From CAXTEJ01 sp964243295 (lineage in GTDB: Bacteria; Actinomycetota; Actinomycetes; Actinomycetales; Angustibacteraceae), in the NCBI GenBank assembly GCA_964243295.1, contig CAXTEJ010000042.1, forward strand, positions 1-26,180: DNA of 26,180 nucleotides, written 5' to 3'. Of this stretch, positions 15,916 to 22,973 are shown in pieces. The translations under genes and the position numbers were made by a program. The first letter of the stretch is position 1, and every line of letters starts with the position of its first letter. Under the pieces are notes generated by a model that was not told where the DNA came from, ran no database searches, and saw only the letters and a list, made by a program, of their open reading frames with translations.

Positions 15916-16850
15916 CCGGCTGCTTCCGCGTTGACCACGTGGAGGGGCCCGTCGCCGTCGAGGAGTCCCCGCACGTTCTGGACGAGCACGTCCAGCGCCA
16001 GCCTCTGGGCGCGCACGCTGCGGCCCGCCACGTGCGGCGTGATCAGGACGTTGGGCAGTGCGCGCAGGCCGTGGTCCGCGGGCAGCGGCTCCGGATCCGT
16101 CACGTCCAGCGCAGCCCCCCGCAGGTGGCCGTCGCGCAGAGCCCGCTCGAGGTCCGCTGTGACGACGCACGGCCCTCGGGCGACGTTCACCAGGAGGGCC
16201 CCGCTGCGCATCCGCGCCAGCGCTGCAGCGTCCACGAGCCCCCGGGTCGCGCTGGTCAGCGGCATGCACAGGACCAGCACGTCCGCCGTCGTCACCACGT
16301 CGGTGAGCGAGCCGAAGCGCACGGGCACGTCGGGCGAGGGGTTGCGACGGGACGGCGTGCAGGCGACGACGTCCGCGCCCAGGGCCGCGCCCGCGCGGGC
16401 CACCCGAGCTCCGATGTCACCGAGGCCGACCAGCCCCAGCGTCCGGCCGGCCACGTCCTGCGCCAGCACGGGTCGTTCCGCCGCAGGTCGCCAGGCCTCG
16501 CGCAGCAGGTGCAGCGTCGAGAACACCACGTACTCGGCTACCGCCTGGCCCCGCACGCCCGGAGCGTTCGCCACCAGGATCCCGCGCCGGGTGGCCTCGG
16601 CGACGTCGATGTTGTCGACGCCGGCGCCGGGCTTGGCCACCATCCGCAGGGCTGGTGCTGCTGCCATGAGCTCCGCGGTCACCGGCGCCACGGCGGTGAG
16701 CACGACCTCGACGTCACGCAGGGCCTCGCCCAGCGACTGCGCGGTCAGGCCGACCGCGGGCACCAGCTCGTGCCGGGGCCCGAGGCGGCCGCTGTCGAGG
16801 CCGTGCCCGGGCGTGAGCAGCAGGGGGTCGACGACGGCGATGCGCGCCAC
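15912..16850 (-). CDS. D-isomer-specific 2-hydroxyacid dehydrogenase
   Basis: This 312-residue NAD(P)-dependent enzyme interconverts 2-oxo and D-2-hydroxy acids. It shows the Rossmann motif LGLVGLGDIGARVARAGAAL, the catalytic Arg in VNVARGPCVV, the Glu in LDVTDPEPLP, and the catalytic His in ITPHVAGRS. The substrate-domain strand MVAKPGAGVDNIDVAEATRR is typical of the phosphoglycerate/hydroxypyruvate dehydrogenase clade. The GTG at 16850 is preceded by AGGAGATCCT, a strong ribosome binding site; longer frames upstream run through the promoter. It is divergent from the ABC importer operon and cotranscribed with the MFS gene. It probably reduces or oxidises an acid made in this pathway. Confidence 0.92.
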   Translation of the reverse strand: MARIAVVDPLLLTPGHGLDSGRLGPRHELVPAVGLTAQSLGEALRDVEVVLTAVAPVTAELMAAAPALRMVAKPGAGVDNIDVAEATRRGILVANAPGVRGQAVAEYVVFSTLHLLREAWRPAAERPVLAQDVAGRTLGLVGLGDIGARVARAGAALGADVVACTPSRRNPSPDVPVRFGSLTDVVTTADVLVLCMPLTSATRGLVDAAALARMRSGALLVNVARGPCVVTADLERALRDGHLRGAALDVTDPEPLPADHGLRALPNVLITPHVAGRSVRAQRLALDVLVQNVRGLLDGDGPLHVVNAEAAG

Positions 16851-16906
16851 AGGATCTCCTTGAGCAGGCAGTTCGGGCGTCCGTCGACCGGCCGGTCGGT
16901 GACGGA

Positions 16907-16935
16907 AGCCTAGCTGTGGGTGGATCGCTGGCCAA
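16907..16935 (-). promoter_or_regulatory. Candidate promoter of the hydroxyacid dehydrogenase / MFS operon
   Basis: On the minus strand TTGGCC (16935-16930) and TAGGCT (16912-16907) are 17 bases apart, a good vegetative -35/-10 pair. The -35 box overlaps the left end of the palindrome at 16933-16947. Confidence 0.6.
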
Positions 16936-16947
16936 GACATTGTCTTG
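16933..16947. promoter_or_regulatory. Candidate IclR operator, copy 2
   Basis: CAAGACATTGTCTTG is a 15-base inverted repeat, perfect apart from its central base. Its core, AGACATTGTCTT, matches 11 of 12 bases of the site in the iclR/ThDP-enzyme intergenic region. It overlaps the -35 boxes of both divergent promoters, so a bound repressor would block both. Confidence 0.75.
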
Positions 16948-16972
16948 ACAGGTGGCCCACGACGGCTAACCT
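16945..16972 (+). promoter_or_regulatory. Candidate promoter of the ABC importer operon
   Basis: A consensus -35 box, TTGACA (16945-16950), is followed after 16 bases by TAACCT (16967-16972). Transcription would begin near 16979, giving a leader of about 105 bases before the lipoprotein gene. Confidence 0.6.
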
Positions 16973-17084
16973 CGAAATCGGCGGAACGAACGTCCCGGCT
17001 CGGCCTCCAGCACATGATCCAGCGGCGCACACTTCGTGCGAAGCGGCAGCCGCCGCGCCGTGACCGACGACGAAAGGCGCAAAG

Positions 17085-18179
17085 ATGCGGCGATTCGTAG
17101 TGAGCCTGTCAACAGTGCTCGTCCTGGGGGCCGCGGCCGCCTGCGGGGGTGGATCCGACGAGGCGTCCGGGACGGGCGCCAGCGGCGGCCAGAAGACGTA
17201 CGAGCTGGAGATGGGCATGGCGGCCGAGGGGACGTTCACGGCCGAGTGGTGGGGCTGGCTGGCCGCGCGCGAGATGGGCTACTACAAGGACCAGGGCCTG
17301 ACGGTGAAGTTCACTCCGGCGGGCGGGAGCGGCACGGTGATCGAGCAGCTCGCTGCCGGCAACCTCGACGCCGGCAACCCGTCGATGCCCTCGGTCGGCG
17401 AGGGCCTGCTGGCCGGCATCCCGCTCGTCAACACCTTCACCTACAGCACCGGCGCGATCTTCGGGATCTTCACCCCCGAGAGCACGGGTATCAGCGACAT
17501 CGCCGGCCTCAAGGGCAAGCGGATCGGCATCTCGGAGCCCGGGGGCGGCGAGGTCGCCTTCCTCGAGGCCGCGCTGCGGGCCGAGGGCATCGACCCGATC
17601 GGTGACGTCAAGCTCATCCCGATCGGCGACGGCGGGCCGGACACGTTCCAGGCCATCGAGGACAAGAAGGTCGAGGCCTACTCCACCGCCTACAACGACA
17701 TCTTCGCGCTGCAGGCCGAAGGGCTGTCCCTCAAGGACCTGACGCCGGCCAAGTTCAACGTGTTCCCGGCCCGCGGCATCATCACGACCGAGCGCAAGCT
17801 GCAGGGCAACGAGGAGGCCTTCAAGCGCCTGGCTCGCGGGACCGCGATGGGCATCCACTTCTGCTTCGCGAACCTGGACGCCTGCGAGGCCATGCTCCGC
17901 AAGGAGGTCCCCGAGGTGTGGAAGGCCAACGCCGAAGGGGTGTCGCAGGGATCGCTGCGCTACGAGCTGTCTCAGAAGCAGGTCAAGCCCAAGGACCCCG
18001 CGAGGATCGGCGCTCACGACCAGGCCGGCACCGAGGAGTTCATCGCGACGATCGCGTCGACCATGGAGAACGCACCGAAGGTCGACACCGCCAAGTTCCT
18101 GAACCAGGACTTCCTCGACTACGCGAACGACTTCGACAGGGCCAAGGTCGAGGCGGACGCCGCCGCCTACAAGGAATAG
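17085..18179 (+). CDS. ABC transporter substrate-binding lipoprotein (SsuA/TauA/NMT1-like)
   Basis: The 364-residue protein starts with a lipoprotein signal peptide: basic MRR, a hydrophobic core, then GAAAACGGG with Cys20 as the lipidation site. The mature part follows the SsuA/TauA/THI5 periplasmic-binding pattern: WWGWLAAREMGYYKDQGLTV, FTPAGGSGTVIEQLAAGNLD, then ISDIAGLKGKRIGISEPGGG. This family binds small anions such as sulfonates, nitrate, pyrimidine precursors or aromatic acids and delivers them to an ABC importer. The ATG has GAAAGG seven bases upstream. It heads the six-gene plus-strand operon that starts at the TTGACA/TAACCT promoter. The ligand cannot be named, but the neighbouring CoA ligase suggests a carboxylate. 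Confidence 0.92.
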   Translation: MRRFVVSLSTVLVLGAAAACGGGSDEASGTGASGGQKTYELEMGMAAEGTFTAEWWGWLAAREMGYYKDQGLTVKFTPAGGSGTVIEQLAAGNLDAGNPSMPSVGEGLLAGIPLVNTFTYSTGAIFGIFTPESTGISDIAGLKGKRIGISEPGGGEVAFLEAALRAEGIDPIGDVKLIPIGDGGPDTFQAIEDKKVEAYSTAYNDIFALQAEGLSLKDLTPAKFNVFPARGIITTERKLQGNEEAFKRLARGTAMGIHFCFANLDACEAMLRKEVPEVWKANAEGVSQGSLRYELSQKQVKPKDPARIGAHDQAGTEEFIATIASTMENAPKVDTAKFLNQDFLDYANDFDRAKVEADAAAYKE

Positions 18180-18189
18180 GAATCCCCAC

Positions 18190-18963
18190 GTGACGACGAC
18201 GACGACGTCCGCCCTCCTTCGCGCAGAGAACGTCAACAAGGAGTACAAGTCCGGTTCGGGAACCGTCCTGGCCCTGAGCGGTCTGAACCTGGACGTACGC
18301 GACGGGGAGTTCCTCTCCCTCCTGGGTCCGAGCGGGTGCGGCAAGTCCACGGCGCTCAACATCATGGGTGGGCTGCTGAACCCGACGACCGGCTCCGTCA
18401 GCCTCGAGGGTCAGCGGCTGGACGGCCCGGCGCGAGACATCGGGATGATGTTCCAGAAGGCCGTCATGTTCCCGTGGCGGACGACGCTGGAGAACGTGCT
18501 CCTCCCGGTCGAGGTCTTCGGGTGGTCGAAGAAGGAGTACACGCCGAAGGCGCGCGAGCTGCTCGGCATGGTCGGCATCTCCGAGTTCGCCGACTCCTAC
18601 CCCTGGCAGCTGTCAGGCGGCATGCAGCAGCGCGCAGCCCTGTGCCGGGTCCTGGTGCACGATCCCAAGCTGCTGCTGCTGGACGAGCCCTTCGGTGCGC
18701 TGGACGAGTTCACCCGCGAGACCATGAACATGGAGCTCCTCCGCCTCCAGGCGCTGACCCGCAAGACCTCCGTGCTGGTGACGCACAACATCAGCGAGGC
18801 CGTGTTCATGTCGGACCGGATCGCGGTCATGACGCCCCGACCCGGGAAGGTCGTCGGCGTCATCGACGTCCCGTTCGCCCGCCCGCGCACGCCCGACCTC
18901 ATGCGCACCCAGGAGTTCGCGGACACGGTCTTTCGGGCGCGGGCCATGCTGGACCTGACGTGA
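18190..18963 (+). CDS. ABC transporter ATP-binding protein
   Basis: This 257-residue nucleotide-binding subunit has a Walker A box, LLGPSGCGKSTALN, a Q-loop in MMFQKAVMFPWRTT, the signature LSGGMQQRAALCRVLV, Walker B LLLLDEPFGALDEFTR, and the H-loop His in VLVTHNISEAVFMSD. It groups with the SsuB/TauB/NrtD class that energises the SsuA-type binding proteins. A GTG start 10 bases after the lipoprotein stop has an AGGA box. The stop overlaps the first permease start by four bases (GTGA). It should form a dimer powering the two permeases encoded next. Confidence 0.95.
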   Translation: MTTTTTSALLRAENVNKEYKSGSGTVLALSGLNLDVRDGEFLSLLGPSGCGKSTALNIMGGLLNPTTGSVSLEGQRLDGPARDIGMMFQKAVMFPWRTTLENVLLPVEVFGWSKKEYTPKARELLGMVGISEFADSYPWQLSGGMQQRAALCRVLVHDPKLLLLDEPFGALDEFTRETMNMELLRLQALTRKTSVLVTHNISEAVFMSDRIAVMTPRPGKVVGVIDVPFARPRTPDLMRTQEFADTVFRARAMLDLT

Positions 18964-19784
18964 CGACCGTCGCGCGGCCTCGCGTCGCCCCCACCCGCAG
19001 AGTGCGCGGCGCGGCGGGTTCCTCGTGGGGCATCGGGCTGATCACCCTCGCCGTGCTCGTGGCCATCGGCGAGATCATCCCGCGGTCCGGGCTGATCAGC
19101 CGCACGGTCATGCCCACGCCCGGCGACACCGCCCTCGGGCTGCGGGAGCTCGTGACCAGCGGGTACTGGCTCGAGGACCTGAAGGTGACCATCACCGCGG
19201 TCCTCATCGCCTGGGTGATCGGCTGCGCGATCGGGCTGGTCGTCGGCGTCGCGATCGGCATCTCACCGTTCGTGCGCAAGGTGTTCACGCCGTATGCCAT
19301 CGCGATCCAGGCCCTGCCGAAGATCGTCCTGGCACCGCTGCTGATCGGGTGGCTCGGCTTCGGTGCGCCCAGCAAGATCGCCATCGCGGTCGCGATCTGC
19401 TTCTTCCCGGTCTGGGTCGACACGATGATCGGTTTGTCCCTGCCGTCCGCCGACGAGTTCAAGCTGATGAAGTCGTTGCGCGCGTCGCGGTGGCAGACGT
19501 TCCGCATGCTGCAGCTGCCGGCGGCCCTGCCGCTGATCCTGGTCGGCATCAAGCACGCCATGCTGCTCGCCTTCACCGGTGTGCTGGTGGCCGAGATCCT
19601 GGCCGCGTCGGCCGGCGGGTTGGGCACGCTGGCAGAGAGCTTCGCCTCCCAGCTGCAGATGCCTTTGACCTTCGCGGTGGTGCTGGTGGTCATCGTGCTG
19701 GCGGTGACACTCGTGTCGCTGCTCGACCTGCTCGAGCAGAAGGTCGTGTTCTGGTCCGAGTCGGCGAGGGAGAAGGCGAAGTGA
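18960..19784 (+). CDS. ABC transporter permease, subunit 1
   Basis: This 274-residue membrane protein of the BPD_transp_1 type has about six helices, for example WGIGLITLAVLVAIGEIIP and ITAVLIAWVIGCAIGLVVGV. The cytoplasmic EAA-like coupling loop is LMKSLRASRWQTFRMLQLPAALPLILVGIK, here split over a helix boundary and contacting the ATPase. The preceding PYAIAIQALPKIVLAPLLI is typical of SsuC/TauC permeases. The GTG at 18960 is fixed by its four-base overlap with the ATPase stop; longer frames run through the ATPase gene. It overlaps the second permease by four bases in turn. Confidence 0.92.
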   Translation: MTTVARPRVAPTRRVRGAAGSSWGIGLITLAVLVAIGEIIPRSGLISRTVMPTPGDTALGLRELVTSGYWLEDLKVTITAVLIAWVIGCAIGLVVGVAIGISPFVRKVFTPYAIAIQALPKIVLAPLLIGWLGFGAPSKIAIAVAICFFPVWVDTMIGLSLPSADEFKLMKSLRASRWQTFRMLQLPAALPLILVGIKHAMLLAFTGVLVAEILAASAGGLGTLAESFASQLQMPLTFAVVLVVIVLAVTLVSLLDLLEQKVVFWSESAREKAK

Positions 19785-20638
19785 CCGACGTCACCCACCC
19801 GGCCGTGCAGGCGGCCACGTCGACCCCCGCCGTGGCCCGTCCCCGGCGACGCAAGACGGTCACCCCGGCCAACGTGGTCTCGGTGCTGCTGGCGCCCCTG
19901 CTGTTCGCCCTCTGGTGGTACGTCACAGCCGTCGAGCTCGTCGCGCCGATCCTGCTGCCGAGCCCCACTGCGGTCTGGGACGCCGTGCCCAGGGTGATGG
20001 GCGCGTCCGGCTTCTGGGGCAACTTCAACCGGACCGCGAGCGAGATCGTCCTCGGCTTCGCGCTGGGTGGCTCGATCGGGTTCGGCCTCGGCCTGCTGCT
20101 CGGCGCGTCGAACCGGCTGCGCAGCGCGTACCTGCCGTTCCTCGGGGCGCTGCAGGCCGTCCCGAAGGTGATCCTGGCCCCGCTGATCATCGCGTGGTTC
20201 GGCTTCGGCCTCGAGGGCAAGGTCGTCCAAGCCGGGATCGCGTGCTTCTACGCCGTCTTCGTCACGACGCTGTCCGGTCTGGAGCTGGCGGAGCCCGAGT
20301 CGATCCAGCTGATGCGCTCGCTCAAGGCGTCGGGCTGGCAGATCATGCGCAAGGTGAAGATCCCGGCAGCTCTGCCGGCGGTCTTCGGCGGCCTGCAGCT
20401 CGGTGCGACCACCGCGATCATCGGCGCCATCGTCTCGGAGTTCGTCGCGGCCGACGCCGGCCTCGGCTTCCTGATGCTGCGCTACCGCTCGAGCTTCGAC
20501 ACCCCCGCGGTGTGGGTGCTCATCTTCGTGTTCCTGGTGTTCGGCATCATCGCCTACCTGATCCTGTGGGCAGCCGAACGCAAGTTCGTCTTCTGGCGAC
20601 GGGCCTCCGTCGCGCGACCCGACCTGGAGCAGGCATGA
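19781..20638 (+). CDS. ABC transporter permease, subunit 2
   Basis: This 285-residue permease has the same fold and order as its neighbour: a hydrophobic first helix (VVSVLLAPLLFALWWYV), FLGALQAVPKVILAPLIIAW, and the coupling loop LMRSLKASGWQIMRKVKIPA. The two permeases are clearly related but diverged, suggesting a heterodimeric translocation pore, whereas many SsuC-type systems use one permease gene. The GTG at 19781 overlaps the previous stop (GTGA), and the stop overlaps the amidohydrolase ATG (ATGA), so the operon is tightly coupled. A long basic N-terminal arm (RPRRRKTVTP) precedes the first helix. Confidence 0.92.
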   Translation: MTDVTHPAVQAATSTPAVARPRRRKTVTPANVVSVLLAPLLFALWWYVTAVELVAPILLPSPTAVWDAVPRVMGASGFWGNFNRTASEIVLGFALGGSIGFGLGLLLGASNRLRSAYLPFLGALQAVPKVILAPLIIAWFGFGLEGKVVQAGIACFYAVFVTTLSGLELAEPESIQLMRSLKASGWQIMRKVKIPAALPAVFGGLQLGATTAIIGAIVSEFVAADAGLGFLMLRYRSSFDTPAVWVLIFVFLVFGIIAYLILWAAERKFVFWRRASVARPDLEQA

Positions 20639-21651
20639 CCGTCGACATCCACGCCCACACCGTCCCCGAGTCGCTGATCCAGGAGCTGACCACCGAGGTG
20701 CCCGCAGCGGCGCCGGTCGTCGAGCGCGACGGGGACGCCTGGGCACTGCAGTACCCCGGCGGACGACGCAGCGGCCCGATGCCCGCCGGGATGTTCGACC
20801 TCGGTGAGCGCCTGGCCGACATGGACCGGCTCGGTGTCGACGTCCAGGCGCTGTCCGTGCCGCCCACCCACTTCGGCTACCGGCTCGACGCCGCGGCAGC
20901 TGCAACGGCCGTCCGGCTGCACAACGACGCCATGCTCGACATGGCCCGCAGCCACCCCGATCGCTTCGTCGTGCTGGCTGCCCTGCCGCTGCAGGACGAG
21001 GAGGCCGCGCTGGCCGAGCTCGAGCGGCTGATCACCGTGCCGCAGGTCGTGGGCGTCGAGATCGGCACGAACATCGCCGGGCGCAACCTCGACGACCCAG
21101 CCCTGGCAGGGGTGTGGACCGCGCTGGACGCCGCTGGGATGGCGGTCGTGCTGCACCCGGACAACGTCGCCGGAGCCGACCGGATGCAGGACCACTACCT
21201 GCACAACTTCGTCGGCAACCCCACCGACACGACGCTGGCCGCCGGGTCGCTGCTCTTCGGTGGCGTCCTGTCGCGCAACCAGGCCGTCCGGGTCGCGCTG
21301 CTGCACGGTGGGGGGTTCCTGCCCTACCAGATCGGCCGCTTCGCCCACGGGTGGGACGTCCGCCCCGAGCCGCGGCGACAGCTCGACGTCTCGCCGCGCG
21401 ACATGCTGGACCGGTTCTACTTCGACACGCTGACCCACGACCCGGCGTCCCTGCGATTCCTGCTGGAGCGGGTGGGCAGCGACCGGCTGTGCCTGGGCAG
21501 CGACTACCCCTTCGACATGGCCGACCCCGACCCGGTCGGGACGGTCCGGTCGGTGCTCGCCGACGACGACGGCCTCGACGCGATCCTGGACGGCACACCG
21601 CGCGAGCTGCTGACCCGCCGACCCCCGCCCGCCCAGAGCCTGTCCGCCTAG
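20635..21651 (+). CDS. Amidohydrolase-2 (ACMSD-like) family metal enzyme
   Basis: The 338-residue TIM-barrel enzyme has the metal motif VDIHAH at its very N-terminus (His6, His8), a later His in AVVLHPDNVAG, LLHGGGFLPYQIGRFAHGW, and the catalytic Asp in CLGSDYPFDM. This pattern is that of the amidohydrolase-2 family, which includes aminocarboxymuconate-semialdehyde decarboxylase, gamma-resorcylate decarboxylase and lactone hydrolases, so the reaction is decarboxylation or hydrolysis of a cyclic or aromatic acid. The ATG overlaps the permease stop by four bases. Being coupled to the importer suggests it acts early on the imported compound. The substrate is unknown. Confidence 0.92.
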   Translation: MTVDIHAHTVPESLIQELTTEVPAAAPVVERDGDAWALQYPGGRRSGPMPAGMFDLGERLADMDRLGVDVQALSVPPTHFGYRLDAAAAATAVRLHNDAMLDMARSHPDRFVVLAALPLQDEEAALAELERLITVPQVVGVEIGTNIAGRNLDDPALAGVWTALDAAGMAVVLHPDNVAGADRMQDHYLHNFVGNPTDTTLAAGSLLFGGVLSRNQAVRVALLHGGGFLPYQIGRFAHGWDVRPEPRRQLDVSPRDMLDRFYFDTLTHDPASLRFLLERVGSDRLCLGSDYPFDMADPDPVGTVRSVLADDDGLDAILDGTPRELLTRRPPPAQSLSA

Positions 21652-21660
21652 GAGCCTGCT

Positions 21661-22608
21661 GTGCTGCAGACGTGCGACGCCCTGACCGTGACCGTGCTCG
21701 TCGACAACTACATCGACATGCTGGTGCCTGACGCACCGGGCATCACCCGGCAGGGCATGCCCGAGCACTTCGCCGCCCGGCGCGGAACACCGTTGGCGGA
21801 GAACGGGATCTCGTTCCTCGTCCGCGCCACGACGGGCGCGCGCACCACCACGATCCTGTTCGACGCGGGCATGAGTGCGATCCCCGTCGTGCACAACGCG
21901 CAGGTGCTCGGTGTCGACCTCGCCGAGGTCGACCAGGTGGTGCTGAGCCACGGCCACCCTGACCATTTCGGCGGCATCTACGCAGCGCTCGGGGCCATCG
22001 GCCGTCCGGTGCCGGTCGCCGTCCACCCCTCGGCGTTCCGGCCGCGCTTCGTCTCCCGGCCCGACGTCGTCATGCCCTACTTCAACGCGCGCCTGACGCA
22101 GGCGCGCCTGGAGGCAGCCGGCGGCGACGTGATCCCCGTCCGGGGCCCGCTGCTGCTGGCACCCGGCGTCACGACCAGCGGTGAGATCCCCACCCTGGTG
22201 GACTTCGAGGAGGAGGTGCCAGCCGGGCGCTTCTGCGTCGAGGACGGCCAGGTCGAGCCCGACCCGATCGAGGACTATCTCTCGCTCGTGATCAACGTGC
22301 GCGGCCTCGGGCTGGTGGTCCTCGACCCGTGCGGCCACGCGGGCGTCATCAGCTCGCTGCTGCACGCACGTCAGCTGTCGGAGGTGGACCAGGTCCATGC
22401 CGTCATGGGCGGTTTCCACCTCGGCCACGCCGGCATCTCCCAGGACAAGGTCGACAAGACGGTGGCGGCCCTGGCCGAGATGGGGGTGCGGCACATCTCG
22501 CCCATGCACTGCAGCGGCTTCCGCACGATGCGAGCGGTGGCCGAGCGAACGCCTGATGCCTTCAAGCTGATGACCGTCGGCGCCGTCGTGAGCTTCGCCG
22601 CACTCTGA
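21661..22608 (+). CDS. MBL-fold metallo-hydrolase (COG1237-like)
   Basis: This 315-residue protein has the metallo-beta-lactamase signature LSHGHPDHFGG (His97, His99, Asp101, His102), followed by LGLVVLDPCGHAGVIS and AVMGGFHLGHAGIS, which supply later metal ligands. The N-terminal VTVLVDNYIDML is characteristic of the COG1237 group that includes a dihydropterin-linked enzyme of methanopterin biosynthesis. In bacteria such proteins are mostly uncharacterised hydrolases. The GTG at 21661 is nine bases after the amidohydrolase stop and has GGAG upstream, so it is the last gene of the importer operon. It may hydrolyse an ester, lactone or thioester in the pathway. Confidence 0.9.
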   Translation: MLQTCDALTVTVLVDNYIDMLVPDAPGITRQGMPEHFAARRGTPLAENGISFLVRATTGARTTTILFDAGMSAIPVVHNAQVLGVDLAEVDQVVLSHGHPDHFGGIYAALGAIGRPVPVAVHPSAFRPRFVSRPDVVMPYFNARLTQARLEAAGGDVIPVRGPLLLAPGVTTSGEIPTLVDFEEEVPAGRFCVEDGQVEPDPIEDYLSLVINVRGLGLVVLDPCGHAGVISSLLHARQLSEVDQVHAVMGGFHLGHAGISQDKVDKTVAALAEMGVRHISPMHCSGFRTMRAVAERTPDAFKLMTVGAVVSFAAL

Positions 22609-22800
22609 TCGCACGGCGCACGCCGATGGCGCATCATCCACGCGACCGCCGATGGTGCCTCCCCGGGCTCGTACGACCGCACGCTGACCACGGCGGCCCC
22701 GGACGCGGCATGGGCGGGGAGGCACGCCACGTTCATGCTCGCGGGGCCGTACGGACGGACCGAACGCCCTCGCACGCAAAGCCCCCCATGCAGCTGAGCC

Positions 22801-22840
22801 ATGGGCGGTTCCCAGGCCACCTGCCCATGACCTGGGAACC
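22801..22840 (-). terminator. Stem-loop cluster downstream of tRNA-Thr
   Basis: GGTTCCCAGG (22807-22816) and CCTGGGAACC (22831-22840) form a perfect 10-base stem with a 14-base loop, directly after the 3' end of the tRNA on the minus strand. An interleaved pair, ATGGGC (22801-22806) with GCCCAT (22823-22828), competes with it or forms a pseudoknot. No T-run follows, so terminator or processing function is tentative. The rest of 22609-22800 shows nothing I can support. Confidence 0.4.
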
Positions 22841-22844
22841 ATCG

Positions 22845-22918
<74 letters not shown>

Positions 22919-22973
22919 CTGTGCCCGTGGGCACGGGTCACGAGTATAGGGGCTCGGCTGACGTGGCCACGCC

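Noticed and set aside
20554..22842. A 762-codon minus-strand frame opposite the amidohydrolase and MBL genes
   Set aside because: The opposite strand has intact metal motifs of two enzymes, and the antisense product has no recognisable fold.
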